Numbered from the stretch's first letter, positions 38,061-48,500 are shown. The stretch: DNA of 64,000 bases from Pseudoalteromonas sp. 3D05 (GCF_002723455.1 NZ_PDUS01000002.1:1-64000), one strand, 5' to 3'. Numbers and translations: made by a program. The notes: generated by a model not told the origin, from the sequence alone.

Positions 38061-39908
38061 ATGCGGTTAATCAAATTCTTAGTAATATGTGTATGTTGGT
38101 TTAACCCTATGTATACCTATGGATCAACAGATCTCTATGAAGAATTAATCCGTGTTGAACAACAAGCACTCGTAGAACCAATACAGTATATTACTATCTT
38201 GTCCTCAGAACAGTCAGTTGATAAATCCCCAACAAGTAAAAATTTATTCTATAAAGTATTATTGGCACGCTTATATTCATTTCATGGTGACGTAACACTT
38301 GCTAAATTAACGTTTGACTCAGTTTTTCCTCAGCTGCCAGAGACTGATACATGGTTGCGTGGTTATTGGATGTTATATCGCAGTAATTTATCGTTAGGAG
38401 AGGGCAAACTTCCCCAAGCGTTAAAACAAATAGATCAAGCTATTGCTTTATTTGTTAGATCTAATGATTTAAAAATGCAAATCAGGGCCAGAACCACTAA
38501 AGCTATATTACTGCTTTGGCAAGAAGATTATAAATTATCTATTGAGTTGCTAGAAGCTGCATATTTGGCTTCTAAGACTTCGCAAATACCTAATTCAACC
38601 ATGAATTATGTTTATACAGGCTTTGCAGCGTATTACACATCGATGTCGATTTTTGACCAAGCAATTAAATTTGCTGAGCTTGCCAAAGATAATGTTGTAA
38701 ATAATGGTGATGTTGTAAATGGCTTACCCATTATATCAGTTCTATGTTCAACCTACGAAAGAGCACAGCAACTTGACTTAGCTAATGCATGCTATGAACA
38801 AATGATAGATTTATCAGTTACTGTAAAAGTGCCTCGTTATTTGTTTTGGGGCCCAGCTGGAAAAGCATCTGTCGCAATTAAACAGCAAGATTATTCAACA
38901 GCGCTTAAACTATTATATTTAGCTAAAAGCTATCTGCCCGATTTAGCAATTAACCCTGCTCATGTTGTTGCTTTATATAATAATTTTGCTAAATCATTTA
39001 TAGCACTAAATCAGCCAGCACAAGCACTCGAATATTTGGCACGCTCTGAAGAACTATTGAATCAATACCAGCGTCCATTGAATAACAGATATAAGAGAAA
39101 TACACTGTTATTGAAGGCAAAAAGCCAAGAGATACAAAAAGATTTTGTAGCGGCTAATGAGTCGCTTTGGCTTTTTATTGATTTAGTCGAAGAGGCAAAA
39201 CTCAGCACGCAACAAAAACTTGAACAGGAAGCACGTTCAAAATTTGAATCCACCCAACAAGAAATAAAACTACAGCTTGCAGAAGAGAAACTCAAAAATC
39301 AGCAAATTGAGCTCGAGCGATTAGAGAAAGACGCGCAATTACAAACTGCGTATTCAATTATCGGTTTTTTGGCATTTGTTTCTATTTCGATTTTTACCTT
39401 TAACCAACATAAAGCGTTTCGCAAAAGCCAGTACCGGGCCAATACCGACGTACTGACTGGTGCACCAAATCGCAGGTATATTCTTGACTTTGTCTTGAAG
39501 AAATTACTTGAGAGGGAGAAACTGTTTGCCGTCGCTATTCTAGATATTGACCACTTCAAGCATGTAAATGATAAATATGGTCATGACATAGGCGATCAGG
39601 CATTAATTGGCTTTACCCAAACGCTTAATGAATATCTTAGTGACACTGACTGTAAGTTTGCACGTTTCGGGGGAGAAGAGTTTCTAGTGGTAATGCCGGG
39701 TTATGATATTACAAAAGCAAAAGCATTTATAACTGGATTATGTGATTTGATCAGAGCAACCTCCTACACTGAGGAAACAATCTCTTTAACCAGTAGTGCA
39801 GGTGTTTCACAATACATAAAAGGGATACAGTTGAACGCTATTTTAAAACAAGCCGATGAGAAGCTTTACGAAGCGAAAAATACAGGTAGAGATAAAGTCT
39901 GTAGCTAA
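38061..39908 (+). CDS. TPR-repeat diguanylate cyclase (GGDEF)
   Basis: It probably makes cyclic-di-GMP in response to an envelope signal. A signal peptide (RLIKFLVICVCWF), a long TPR-like helical repeat region (about 35-400), a coiled coil, one membrane helix (AYSIIGFLAFVSISIFTF) and a C-terminal GGDEF domain are seen in order. The active loop reads RFGGEEF, and DIDHFKHVND binds metal and GTP. The product-inhibition I-site RxxD just before is absent (SDTDCKFAR). Ligand and partner are unknown. It is monocistronic, with a strong terminator downstream. Confidence 0.9.
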   Translation: MRLIKFLVICVCWFNPMYTYGSTDLYEELIRVEQQALVEPIQYITILSSEQSVDKSPTSKNLFYKVLLARLYSFHGDVTLAKLTFDSVFPQLPETDTWLRGYWMLYRSNLSLGEGKLPQALKQIDQAIALFVRSNDLKMQIRARTTKAILLLWQEDYKLSIELLEAAYLASKTSQIPNSTMNYVYTGFAAYYTSMSIFDQAIKFAELAKDNVVNNGDVVNGLPIISVLCSTYERAQQLDLANACYEQMIDLSVTVKVPRYLFWGPAGKASVAIKQQDYSTALKLLYLAKSYLPDLAINPAHVVALYNNFAKSFIALNQPAQALEYLARSEELLNQYQRPLNNRYKRNTLLLKAKSQEIQKDFVAANESLWLFIDLVEEAKLSTQQKLEQEARSKFESTQQEIKLQLAEEKLKNQQIELERLEKDAQLQTAYSIIGFLAFVSISIFTFNQHKAFRKSQYRANTDVLTGAPNRRYILDFVLKKLLEREKLFAVAILDIDHFKHVNDKYGHDIGDQALIGFTQTLNEYLSDTDCKFARFGGEEFLVVMPGYDITKAKAFITGLCDLIRATSYTEETISLTSSAGVSQYIKGIQLNAILKQADEKLYEAKNTGRDKVCS

Positions 39909-39925
39909 GCTTAAGCTTGACCACG

Positions 39926-39953
39926 AAAAAAGCCGCATAGTGCGGCTTTTTAT
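39926..39953. terminator. Bidirectional terminator
   Basis: AAAAAGCCGCA pairs with TGCGGCTTTTT around a TAG loop. It lies between the converging GGDEF and proS genes and can serve both. Confidence 0.9.
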
Positions 39954-39973
39954 TTGCTCGTTAGTACGAGCTA

Positions 39974-41698
39974 CTAGCTAGATACTGCTGCTTTTATAGT
40001 TTCTACTGCAGTGTCTAAATCAAGCATTAGTTTTTCACCTGTGTGGCGATTTTTCAGTTCAACCTTGTTCTCATCTAAGTTGCGCTCACCGATCACAAGG
40101 GTATAAGGTACACCCAATAATTCCATATCGTTAAACATAACACCAGGGCGTTCTTTACGGTCATCAAATAACACATCAAGGCCCGCTGCTTTTAAGCCGT
40201 CGTAAAGATTATTTGCAATATCAGGAATACGATGAGACTTGTGCATATTCATTGGTACAATAGCTAAATCGAATGGTGCAATTGGCTTTGGCCATTTAAT
40301 ACCATATTGATCGTTATTTTGTTCGATGGCAGCAGCAACAATCCTTGAAACACCAATACCATAACAACCCATTGTCATTACTTGGTTTTTACCTGACTCA
40401 CTCAGTACGCCTGCTTTCATTGCTTCAGAGTATTTAGTACCAAGCTGAAAAATATGACCAACTTCAACACCACGTTTGATCTGTAATGTGCCTTGACCAC
40501 ATGGGCTTGGATCGCCTTCAACAATGTTGCGTAAGTCTGAAACCTGGTATTGAGCTACATCACGCTCCCAATTGATACCACTATAATGTTCATCGTCTTT
40601 GTTCGCACCAGCAACAAAATCAGCCATTATATTGGCTGTACGGTCTACAATTATTGGCATAGATAAACCAACAGGGCCAATAGAGCCTGGCTTTGCGCCA
40701 ATTGCAGCAACAATTTCAGATTCAGGCGCCATTTCGAGTGGCGAATGTACAAGCGGGTGGTTCTGTGCTTTTAATTCGTTTAGCTCATGATCACCACGAA
40801 TTACTAAGGCAACTAAACCTCGTTCACCGTTTTCATCTGCAGTGCCATATACAATAAGTGTTTTAACACCACGATGAGGTTTAACACCGTAATGCTTTTT
40901 AAGTTCACTGATTGTTTTAGCATCAGGTGTTGGAAATGCCTTCAATTCCTTACTTGGAGCAGGACGCTCTTCGTTAGGGGCAAGGGCCTCTGCTTTTTCA
41001 ATATTCGCTGCATAATCACTGGCATCGCTAAATGCGATAGCATCTTCACCTGACTCAGCAAGCACGTGGAATTCATGAGATAAGCTACCACCGATTGAGC
41101 CTGTGTCAGCTAAAACAGGTCGATAATCTAAGTTTAAACGTTCAAAAATATTGCAATAGGCTTTGTGCATTATTTCGTAGGTATTGTTAAGGCAATCATC
41201 ACTTAAATGGAATGAATACGCATCTTTCATAGTGAACTCACGTGCTCGCATAACACCAAAACGTGGACGGCGTTCATCACGTACTTTTGTTTGTACTTGA
41301 TACAGTGTTAACGGTAATTGCTTGTATGAGTTAATTTCTTTACGAACAAAGTCGGTGATCACTTCTTCATGGGTAGGACCAAGAGCAAAAGGGCGGTTGT
41401 GGCGATCATTAAAGCGTACAAGTTCATCACCAAACTGGTCCCAACGGCCAGACTCTTGCCATAAATCGGCAGGTTGAATAACAGGCATTAGCATTTCAAT
41501 CGCGCCTGCTTTATCCATTTCTTCACGAACAATGGCTTCAACTTTGCGTAACACACGTAAACCAGAGGGTAGCCAAGTATATAAACCCGACGCAACGCGG
41601 CGGATCATGCCTGCTCTTAACATTAATTGATGTGAGATGATTTCAGCATCTGCTGGCGTTTCTTTAAGTGTTGCGAGTATATATTGACTGGTACGCAT
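39974..41698 (-). CDS. proS: Proline--tRNA ligase
   Basis: It charges tRNA-Pro. I use ATG 41698 ([19 protein letters not shown]), with GGA upstream, giving 574 residues against 572 in E. coli; the 18 residues before it are unsupported. The class II core has [12 protein letters not shown] and [20 protein letters not shown], split by the bacterial-type editing insertion (about 220-400), then the C-terminal anticodon domain. It follows trmO by about 80 bases, the enterobacterial order. Confidence 0.97.
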   Translation of the reverse strand: MRTSQYILATLKETPADAEIISHQLMLRAGMIRRVASGLYTWLPSGLRVLRKVEAIVREEMDKAGAIEMLMPVIQPADLWQESGRWDQFGDELVRFNDRHNRPFALGPTHEEVITDFVRKEINSYKQLPLTLYQVQTKVRDERRPRFGVMRAREFTMKDAYSFHLSDDCLNNTYEIMHKAYCNIFERLNLDYRPVLADTGSIGGSLSHEFHVLAESGEDAIAFSDASDYAANIEKAEALAPNEERPAPSKELKAFPTPDAKTISELKKHYGVKPHRGVKTLIVYGTADENGERGLVALVIRGDHELNELKAQNHPLVHSPLEMAPESEIVAAIGAKPGSIGPVGLSMPIIVDRTANIMADFVAGANKDDEHYSGINWERDVAQYQVSDLRNIVEGDPSPCGQGTLQIKRGVEVGHIFQLGTKYSEAMKAGVLSESGKNQVMTMGCYGIGVSRIVAAAIEQNNDQYGIKWPKPIAPFDLAIVPMNMHKSHRIPDIANNLYDGLKAAGLDVLFDDRKERPGVMFNDMELLGVPYTLVIGERNLDENKVELKNRHTGEKLMLDLDTAVETIKAAVSS

Positions 41699-41779
41699 GT
41701 TTTTTCCGATAGTTATAAAATTATTCAGCGTTAAGTTTAACAGCGCTAGCATTTACACTAAAGCGCTAAGTTTAGTTTT

Positions 41780-42484
41780 CTACAGTTTTTCTATGTGGCT
41801 AACATAGTTATGTTCACCATTGACTTGCCAACGAATATTAAAGTTATATAAAGTCATACCATAACTTTGTTCGCCATCTTTTTGCTTTTTATAAGCAGGG
41901 CGAGGGTCTTGCTTTAGCACATTAACAATAAAGTCTTTTAGCTCAGGGTACTGGTTTTGAGCCGTAATAAATTGCTCAGCGGTTTCGCTAAATTCAACAC
42001 TCATTTGGGTCTGCGGCCGCACATCAGCAAAGCCTGCACTGGCATCATGCATTGCATCGGAGTAGGGTAAGTACGGTTTAATATCTAAGATAGGCGTTCC
42101 ATCGAGTAAATCAATCCCCGATAGTAATAGGCTTAATTGGCCATTGCGGTATTCAATACCTTCGAGCTTAACGGCACTCATGCCAATGGCGTTAGGTCTA
42201 AAAGTGGCTCGCGTTGCAAATACACCTTTGCGATCATTGCCACCTAAACGAGGTGGCCTAACCATCGCTGAGTATCCTTTGTCTGCTGTTTCATGAAAAC
42301 GGAATAAAAGCCAAATATGGCTAAACTCATCAAGCCCTCGAACAAACTCTTCGCGATTGAAATCAGCACAGAATACAAGTTTAGCTTTAGCTTGTGGCAC
42401 CAATCTAGGTTGGCGAGGAATTGCAAACTTTTGTTTATAGGGAGATTCAATATGACCTACGGCCGTTAACTGATAGTCGCTCAT
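41780..42484 (-). CDS. trmO: tRNA (t6A37)-methyltransferase TrmO
   Basis: TrmO methylates N6-threonylcarbamoyladenosine 37 of certain tRNA-Thr using SAM. The 234-residue beta-barrel protein (E. coli TrmO 235) contains HIESPYKQKFAIPRQP, FSHIWLLFRFH, RATFRPNAIGMSAVKL and LDGTPILDIKPYLPYSD, all conserved. It lies just upstream of proS on the same strand. Confidence 0.95.
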   Translation of the reverse strand: MSDYQLTAVGHIESPYKQKFAIPRQPRLVPQAKAKLVFCADFNREEFVRGLDEFSHIWLLFRFHETADKGYSAMVRPPRLGGNDRKGVFATRATFRPNAIGMSAVKLEGIEYRNGQLSLLLSGIDLLDGTPILDIKPYLPYSDAMHDASAGFADVRPQTQMSVEFSETAEQFITAQNQYPELKDFIVNVLKQDPRPAYKKQKDGEQSYGMTLYNFNIRWQVNGEHNYVSHIEKL

Positions 42485-42533
42485 AAAACCAATCTTGTTA
42501 TTTATTTTGCGCTATTCTAACCGTTAAAAACAG

Positions 42534-42559
42534 AAAAAGGCAGCCGAGGCTGCCTTTTT
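42534..42559 (-). terminator. Rho-independent terminator of the outer-membrane barrel gene
   Basis: AAAAAGGCAGCC pairs with GGCTGCCTTTTT, centred on a short GA loop. On the minus strand the T-run follows the stem, about 20 bases after the stop at 42581. Confidence 0.9.
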
Positions 42560-42580
42560 AAATTAAACCATTCGGTCTAA

Positions 42581-43153
42581 TTAAAACATGTATTGCACAG
42601 ATACCGATGCAACGTCCATATCTGGGTCAATATCGTCTTCTAATTTATAACGTTCGTATTCTAAACGCATTTGAACATTTTGAGTAAACGCATACTCAAT
42701 ACCTGCACCATAAAACACGTCACCACCATCTTGGTCTGCTGACACACTGCCAACCGCAGGGATATCTGTAGTTACTTCTGCATCCCATTCAAGCCAGCCA
42801 CCTTTAGCGTAGACAGAAAAGCGTTCTGTTAATGGGGCTGAAAGACGTGCAGCAAGAGACACACCATCAACTTCAGCATAGCTATCGATGTCACTTACTT
42901 CATCAAAGTTTTGGTAAGCGAGTTCGACACTAACGTATTTATTGAATTGAGCACCCACGTAACCTTTAAGCATTTGTGAGTCGTCATCGAAATCTGTATC
43001 GTTTTCTGAGTCTTCAAACTCAAAAGAATATTGTCCATAGCCGATACCTGTATATATGCTCGGCATATCCATATCAGTTACTTCTGCCTGGGCAGTATTA
43101 TTAAAACCAAATAGCGCTAATGCGACAGCAGAAATTGAAAGTGATTTAATCAT
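42581..43153 (-). CDS. Outer-membrane beta-barrel protein (OmpW/OmpA-TM-like)
   Basis: A signal peptide (IKSLSISAVALALF, cleavage after AQA) is followed by alternating hydrophobic beta-strands such as SIYTGIGYGQYSFEF and ending MDVASVSVQYMF, with the terminal aromatic typical of BAM substrates. The mature chain is about 167 residues, enough for eight strands, and acidic loops dominate. It is a porin-family outer-membrane protein; pore or receptor function cannot be told. RBS AGGAG precedes ATG. Confidence 0.88.
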   Translation of the reverse strand: MIKSLSISAVALALFGFNNTAQAEVTDMDMPSIYTGIGYGQYSFEFEDSENDTDFDDDSQMLKGYVGAQFNKYVSVELAYQNFDEVSDIDSYAEVDGVSLAARLSAPLTERFSVYAKGGWLEWDAEVTTDIPAVGSVSADQDGGDVFYGAGIEYAFTQNVQMRLEYERYKLEDDIDPDMDVASVSVQYMF

Positions 43154-43372
43154 TTAATAGCTCCTTTACAAAATAAAAAATAAATAACTCTTTGTTATTT
43201 TCCATTTATATAGGTGCAGTCATTGTGCCAAAGTTTTATCGAGTAATTAATGTTCTATTTGGCTATTTAATATATTAAAAAGTCACGTTTTGCTTTGTTT
43301 TCAGTCACCTATTCAGTTTCACAAAGGACAATTTTGCAATTTAAATGTAACTTTTACAGAGCGCTTAAATGA

Positions 43373-43882
43373 TTACGGGGTTGTTTTATGTAACAAGGTC
43401 TCCGTTTCTATTGCAATTTGTTTCATCTTAATTGCATAGTTTTCTAGCTGCTTTTCATCATTAGTGACCGCTGTGTAAGTTGGGACCTGCACGGGGTAAC
43501 CCGTTTCATCCATCGCAATGAAGCTGATGATACAGTGATTAGTTTCAACTAAGTTTTGTGTTTTAGGATCACCGCAGCGCACTTGTATAAAAATTTGCAT
43601 ACTGGTTTTTCCCGTATGCGCTATTTGAGCTTTTACTTCAACTATTTGGCCAACCAAGATTGGCCGCCTAAACTTAACACCTGCAACAGAAACAGTAACG
43701 CAATAATGACCACTCCAGCCTGCTGCACATGCATAGCCTGCTTGATCAATCCACTTCATAACAATTCCACCATGGACTTTGCCGCCAAAGTTAACATCGG
43801 TCGGCTCTGCTAAAAAACGAAACACCACATTATCTGAAGGCATAAATAAACTCTTAATTTTACTGACGGTATTATTCAGCAT
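43373..43882 (-). CDS. Acyl-CoA thioesterase, hotdog fold (YciA-like)
   Basis: The 169-residue protein hydrolyses acyl-CoA. The hotdog motifs are GGKVHGGIVMKWIDQAGY, with the catalytic region ...AEPTDVNFGGKVHGG, and VKFRRPILVGQIVEVKA. The start is ATG 43882, although no clear Shine-Dalgarno is visible; ATG 43843 is possible. The upstream hairpin is the terminator of the ETF-QO gene, so this gene is a separate unit. Confidence 0.85.
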   Translation of the reverse strand: MLNNTVSKIKSLFMPSDNVVFRFLAEPTDVNFGGKVHGGIVMKWIDQAGYACAAGWSGHYCVTVSVAGVKFRRPILVGQIVEVKAQIAHTGKTSMQIFIQVRCGDPKTQNLVETNHCIISFIAMDETGYPVQVPTYTAVTNDEKQLENYAIKMKQIAIETETLLHKTTP

Positions 43883-43891
43883 AGCGCAAAA

Positions 43892-43909
43892 AAGGGGCCG
43901 AAGCCCCCT
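43892..43909 (-). terminator. Rho-independent terminator of ETF-QO
   Basis: GGGGC (43894-43898) pairs with GCCCC (43903-43907), with flanking bases, around a CGAA loop. On the minus strand it is followed by a T-run, after the ETF-QO gene and before the thioesterase start. Confidence 0.8.
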
Positions 43910-43933
43910 GCAATTTAGGATTTATTAAGGTTG

Positions 43934-45580
43934 TTACATATTTGGATAGTTTGGTCCACCAGCACCTTCAGGTGTCACCCATGTTATGTTCTGACTCGGA
44001 TCTTTAATGTCGCATGTTTTACAATGAACACAATTTTGTGAATTTATAACAAATTCATCTTTCCCTTCTATCTGCTGAACTTCATATACGCCTGCAGGGC
44101 AGTAACGTTGTGCAGGTTCATCAAATTTAACAAGATTCACATCAATTGGAATTGCACTATTTTTTAGCTGTAAGTGACAAGGCTGCGACTCTTCATGATT
44201 GGTATTCGATAAAAACACTGACGATAGCTTGTCAAAACTCAGTTTACTATCAGGTTTTGGGTAATTAATTTTATCTGCAGCGTTTTTATCAACTAAGGTT
44301 TCGTGATCTGGCGTATTATCTTTGAATGTAAATGGTAACGCACCTGCAAAAATATTTTGGTCAATTGTATTGTATGCACCACCAATAAATTTACCTAACT
44401 TGTGCATAACAGGACCAAAATTACGTGATTGATGCAACTCTTTATAAGCCCAGCTTTGTTTAAAAGCATTGGTATATTGCGTAAGGTCTGTATTAGCTTG
44501 ACCATTTGTAATGGCGTCTAAAATAACATCCGCAGCTATCATGCCTGACTTCATCGCCGTATGATTACCTTTAATTTTGGCAAAATTAAGCGTGCCCGCA
44601 TCACAACCGACAAGTAAACCGCCCGGGAAATGCATTTTTGGTAAAGAATGCAAACCACCTTTTGCAATGGCACGTGCGCCATAAGCAATCCGTTCGCCAC
44701 CATCAAGCACATCTTTGAAAGTATGGTGGTGCTTCATGCGTTGAAATTCATCAAACGGACTTAAGTGCGGGTTTGTGTAATTTAAATCAACAATTAAACC
44801 AACCACAACTTGATTATTGTCAGCGTGATACATAAATGCACCGCCATTTGTGTCACCTGATAATGGCCAACCTGTGCCATGTACAACCGTGCCTTCTTTA
44901 TGTTTACTTGGGTCTATTTGCCAAATCTCTTTAAAACCCAAACCATAGTGCTGTGGTGATGCGTCTTTATCTAATGCAAATTGATTTATAAGTTGTTTAC
45001 CTAAATGCCCACGGCAGCCTTCTGCAAATACAGTGTACTTTGCACGAAGTTCCATACCTGGCATGTAGCCATCTTTTTCGTTGCCTTCTTTATCAAGGCC
45101 CATGTCACCGGTAATAATGCCCTTTACCGAATCGTCTTCTATTATCACAGAGTGAGCACTGAAGCCTGGAAATATTTCAACCCCAAGGTTTTCAGCTTGT
45201 TCTGCCAACCAACGACATACGTTACCCATAGAAACAATGTAGTTTCCTTCGTTATGAAACGTTTTAGGCGTCGCAAAATGAGGGATGGATGTTGCTTTTG
45301 TTTCATTGTTGAACCAATAAATTTCATCATTGGTGACTTTAGTAGTCACGGGGGCACCTAATTCTTGCCAATTAGGGAGCAATTCGTCTAATGCGGTAGT
45401 TTCAAATACAGCGCCAGATAAAATATGAGCGCCCACCTCAGAGCCTTTCTCAACAACACAGATCATGCATTCTTGTTCTTTTTGTTGTGCTTGCTGCGCT
45501 AGTCTAATCGCTGTTGATAGCCCAGCAGGGCCAGCGCCAACAATGACTACATCAAATTCCATGGTTTCGCGTTCGACCAT
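43934..45580 (-). CDS. etfD: Electron-transfer flavoprotein-ubiquinone oxidoreductase
   Basis: It passes electrons from ETF to ubiquinone at the inner membrane. From ATG 45580 (GAGG five bases upstream) it is 548 residues. FAD fold VVIVGAGPAGLSTAI is at the N-terminus, GCDAGTLNFAKIKGNHTAMKS lies in the middle, and the C-terminal [4Fe-4S] cysteines are CVHCKTCDIKDP. It is divergent from etfBA across a 196-base region with two palindromes, and completes the three-protein ETF route. Confidence 0.95.
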   Translation of the reverse strand: MVERETMEFDVVIVGAGPAGLSTAIRLAQQAQQKEQECMICVVEKGSEVGAHILSGAVFETTALDELLPNWQELGAPVTTKVTNDEIYWFNNETKATSIPHFATPKTFHNEGNYIVSMGNVCRWLAEQAENLGVEIFPGFSAHSVIIEDDSVKGIITGDMGLDKEGNEKDGYMPGMELRAKYTVFAEGCRGHLGKQLINQFALDKDASPQHYGLGFKEIWQIDPSKHKEGTVVHGTGWPLSGDTNGGAFMYHADNNQVVVGLIVDLNYTNPHLSPFDEFQRMKHHHTFKDVLDGGERIAYGARAIAKGGLHSLPKMHFPGGLLVGCDAGTLNFAKIKGNHTAMKSGMIAADVILDAITNGQANTDLTQYTNAFKQSWAYKELHQSRNFGPVMHKLGKFIGGAYNTIDQNIFAGALPFTFKDNTPDHETLVDKNAADKINYPKPDSKLSFDKLSSVFLSNTNHEESQPCHLQLKNSAIPIDVNLVKFDEPAQRYCPAGVYEVQQIEGKDEFVINSQNCVHCKTCDIKDPSQNITWVTPEGAGGPNYPNM

Positions 45581-45680
45581 AATAACCTCTTGTGTGTGAC
45601 GGACCTGCACCTTTTACAAAGGGGATTTCATACTTGCAAATGAAACGTTACAGGCTGTGAATAGTTTAAGGTTATTTTAG

Positions 45681-45698
45681 GTTGACGTTTACGTCAAC
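45681..45698. promoter_or_regulatory. LiuR-like palindromic operator, site 1
   Basis: GTTGACGTTTACGTCAAC is palindromic apart from its central TT. It lies in the etfD-etfB divergent gap. The form resembles the TTGACGT...ACGTCAA sites of MerR-type branched-chain/fatty-acid regulators (LiuR) as I remember them, and ETF serves those degradations. The regulator identity is an inference. Confidence 0.55.
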
Positions 45699-45729
45699 AG
45701 GAAGTAGTCTGAATTCATAAAATAAATAG

Positions 45730-45747
45730 GTTGACGTACACGTTAGC
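45730..45747. promoter_or_regulatory. LiuR-like palindromic operator, site 2
   Basis: GTTGACGTACACGTTAGC repeats the motif of site 1, 49 bases downstream and 30 bases before etfB, with a looser right half. Two copies at one promoter region suggest a real regulatory site. Confidence 0.5.
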
Positions 45748-45776
45748 TTGTAGGTTTAAATAATCAGGGAGTTCCT

Positions 45777-46526
45777 ATGAAAGTTCTCGTTCCAATAAAA
45801 AGAGTCATCGATTACAACGTAAAAGCACGCGTTAAATCTGATAACAGTGACGTTGATCTTACCAATGTAAAAATGGCGATGAATCCATTTTGTGAAATAG
45901 CTATTGAAGAAGCTATTCGTTTAAAAGAAGCGGGCACTGCGACCGAAGTTGTTGCGGTGACGATTGGTGCAAAGGCTTCGCAAGAGCAGCTTCGTACAGC
46001 ACTTGCGCTTGGCGCTGATAAAGCCATTCATATCGAAACAGAAGAAAAACTTGAATCGCTTCATGTTGCTAAATTGCTGGCTAAAATCGTAGAGCAAGAA
46101 TCACCTGAACTTGTTATTTTAGGTAAACAGTCAATCGATTCAGACAATAACCAAACAGGTCAAATGCTAGCTGCACTAACAAACCGTGGGCAAGGTACGT
46201 TTGCATCTAAAGTTGATGTGGACAGCGGTACCGTAAAAGTAACGCGTGAAGTGGATGGTGGTTTACAAACAGTAGAATTAAAATTACCTGCTATTGTAAC
46301 GACGGATTTACGTTTGAATGAACCGCGTTATGCTTCGTTGCCAAATATTATGAAAGCAAAACGTAAGCCATTGGAAGTTATTGCAGCAGACAGCTTAGGC
46401 GTTGATTTAGCACCCCGTATACAGTTGGTATCTGTGAATGAGCCAGCAAAGCGCACTGGTGGTATTGTTGTTGAAGATGTTGCCCAATTAGTTGAAAAAC
46501 TAAAAACAGAAGCAAAGGTGATTTAA
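45777..46526 (+). CDS. etfB: Electron transfer flavoprotein beta subunit
   Basis: The 249-residue subunit binds AMP and forms the ETF dimer that takes electrons from acyl-CoA and other dehydrogenases. It opens [19 protein letters not shown]; the middle has [18 protein letters not shown], and [20 protein letters not shown] is the recognition-loop area. AGGGAG precedes ATG. etfA begins immediately after its stop. Confidence 0.96.
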   Translation: MKVLVPIKRVIDYNVKARVKSDNSDVDLTNVKMAMNPFCEIAIEEAIRLKEAGTATEVVAVTIGAKASQEQLRTALALGADKAIHIETEEKLESLHVAKLLAKIVEQESPELVILGKQSIDSDNNQTGQMLAALTNRGQGTFASKVDVDSGTVKVTREVDGGLQTVELKLPAIVTTDLRLNEPRYASLPNIMKAKRKPLEVIAADSLGVDLAPRIQLVSVNEPAKRTGGIVVEDVAQLVEKLKTEAKVI

Positions 46527-47453
46527 ATGAAAACATTAGTAATAGCAGATCATGATAATGGCCAACTCAAGCCAGAAACATCTAAAACTATTAATGCTGC
46601 GGTTAAATTAGGTTTTGCTGTTGATGTACTTGTTCAAGGTGCCGATATTAGCGGTATGGCAAATGATGTTGCTCTCATGGACGGGGTTAGCAATGTGTTA
46701 GTTGCAGATGATGCAGCATACGCCCACCAACTAGCAGAAAACACGGCCGATTTAGTGTTGTCGTTGGCATCTGATTATTCCCATATAGTCGCAAGTGCAA
46801 CGACCACAGGTAAGAACTTTATGCCGCGTGTGGCAGCATTATTAGATGTTGCACAAGTTTCTGAAATCATTGATGTAGTGGATGCCGAAACTTTTAAGCG
46901 TCCAATCTATGCGGGTAACGCGATTGCGACAGTAAAATCATTAGACACCAAAAAAGTGATTACAGTGCGCGCTAGTAGCTTTGATTTACAAAATGAGCAA
47001 ACGGCAGCACCTATAACCACCATTAGCTCAAGCCTAGAAAATGCATTAAGTAGTTTTGTCAGTGTTGAGCAAACAGAATCTGAACGCCCTGAGTTAACCG
47101 CCGCTGAGGTGGTTATATCTGGTGGTCGTGGTATGCAAAATGGTGAAAATTTTGCTCTGCTAAATGGTATTGCCGACAAGCTTGGTGCAGCAATTGGCGC
47201 TTCACGTGCGGCAGTAGATGCCGGGTTTGTACCCAATGATATGCAAGTAGGGCAGACGGGTAAAATTGTTGCGCCTAACTTATATATTGCTGTGGGTATT
47301 AGCGGTGCAATACAGCACTTAGCCGGTATGAAAGACTCTAAAGTGATCGTTGCAATTAACAAAGACCCTGATGCACCAATTTTCCAAGTTGCTGACTATG
47401 GTTTAGTTGCAGATTTATTTGATGTACTACCAGAGCTTGAATCAGCACTGTAA
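46527..47453 (+). CDS. etfA: Electron transfer flavoprotein alpha subunit
   Basis: The alpha subunit holds FAD. The 308 residues include [35 protein letters not shown] and [20 protein letters not shown], all in the FAD-binding C-terminal half. It begins directly at the etfB stop. A hairpin terminator follows. Confidence 0.96.
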   Translation: MKTLVIADHDNGQLKPETSKTINAAVKLGFAVDVLVQGADISGMANDVALMDGVSNVLVADDAAYAHQLAENTADLVLSLASDYSHIVASATTTGKNFMPRVAALLDVAQVSEIIDVVDAETFKRPIYAGNAIATVKSLDTKKVITVRASSFDLQNEQTAAPITTISSSLENALSSFVSVEQTESERPELTAAEVVISGGRGMQNGENFALLNGIADKLGAAIGASRAAVDAGFVPNDMQVGQTGKIVAPNLYIAVGISGAIQHLAGMKDSKVIVAINKDPDAPIFQVADYGLVADLFDVLPELESAL

Positions 47454-47472
47454 ATTATAAACGATTCTGGTT

Positions 47473-47512
47473 GTTAAAAGCTGTTGTTCCTTAGGTTCGC
47501 AGCTTTTTTTAA
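47473..47512 (+). terminator. Hairpin terminator of etfBA
   Basis: AAAGCTG at about 47476-47482 pairs with CAGCTTT around a long loop and is followed by a run of T. Confidence 0.7.
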
Positions 47513-47517
47513 TGCCA

Positions 47518-48432
47518 TCAATTAACCATGACATAATGTAACTCAGACAGTTTCTTTTTGACGGTTTCGGCCTCGAGAAATCGCAATAGTTGTTTTCCCT
47601 TCTTCATTGATTTATCCGACTGAGTGTTAATAATAATTACCAGCGGCCTTACAAAGCTGTACTCCCCACTTTTAATGGTTTCAAAACTAGGCTGGACACC
47701 ATCAATAGATAACACCCTAATTTTATTTATTCTTTTTAACTCTGAAAATTGTGAAACAGCGCCAAAAGAGTCATAGGCAATAGCAGTTGGAATACGCTGT
47801 ACAATACCGAGTGCTTGATTAAATTCATTGTATAGAAGTACATCATTTTTAGAAAATAGCCCTCTGTTACCTTCTTTTTTAAGTTTTATTGAATCAGATT
47901 GCGGTGATTTCATGTAATCGAGTGATAAGAACTCTAAAAATACGTCAAATGTGCCGTGTTGAACTCCTTTGCTAAATAAATCAATTTGGTTGTCTTTTCT
48001 AGATTTTTTTTCCTCAAAGCTTGCCAGCTGTGACCACTGATTAATTTGACCAGAATAGATCGCTGTTAGTTGGTCAACAGAAAGATTGGATATTTCATTA
48101 TCGGTATTAGCAAAAAATACTAAAGCATCTTGGGCAAGTACAAATTGTTTAAGGTGGGGCCATTTCTCTTGTTCGAGTTTTGTCATGTAGCGTGATGATG
48201 CGCCAATATCTACAAGGTTTTGTGCAATAGCAGTAATGCCTTTATCACTCCCCATGCCACGCAGCTGCATAACTGTTTTGTTTTGTTGATTAAAATCCTC
48301 TTGGACAAGTCCGAGCATTTGAGTGACAGACGTAGAGCCTGCGACTAATAATGTCTCTAAAGTGGGTTTTTCTTGGGCGTTAATGACTGGTGCGCACAAT
48401 AAAACTATAAATAATATCAGTTGTTTAAACAT
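47518..48432 (-). CDS. Phosphate-binding-like periplasmic protein (PBP superfamily)
   Basis: It has a signal peptide (FKQLILFIVLLCAPVINA) and then a PstS-like fold: LLVAGSTSVTQML, GMGSDKGITAIAQNLVDIGASSR, ALVFFANTDNEISNLS and DQLTAIYSG. A phosphate or similar anion is the likely ligand, but no transporter genes adjoin, so it may act as a sensor or free binding protein. It is monocistronic, converging with etfA. Confidence 0.8.
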   Translation of the reverse strand: MFKQLILFIVLLCAPVINAQEKPTLETLLVAGSTSVTQMLGLVQEDFNQQNKTVMQLRGMGSDKGITAIAQNLVDIGASSRYMTKLEQEKWPHLKQFVLAQDALVFFANTDNEISNLSVDQLTAIYSGQINQWSQLASFEEKKSRKDNQIDLFSKGVQHGTFDVFLEFLSLDYMKSPQSDSIKLKKEGNRGLFSKNDVLLYNEFNQALGIVQRIPTAIAYDSFGAVSQFSELKRINKIRVLSIDGVQPSFETIKSGEYSFVRPLVIIINTQSDKSMKKGKQLLRFLEAETVKKKLSELHYVMVN

Positions 48433-48500
48433 AGAAATCGTTTTGTAGAATATTTTTAATAAGTATAGTTCAAACTCTCTAGAACAATAAATAGGAACAA

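Noticed and set aside
45005..45361. A plus-strand ORF within the ETF-QO gene
   Set aside because: It is a shadow of the conserved minus-strand flavoprotein and has no start context.
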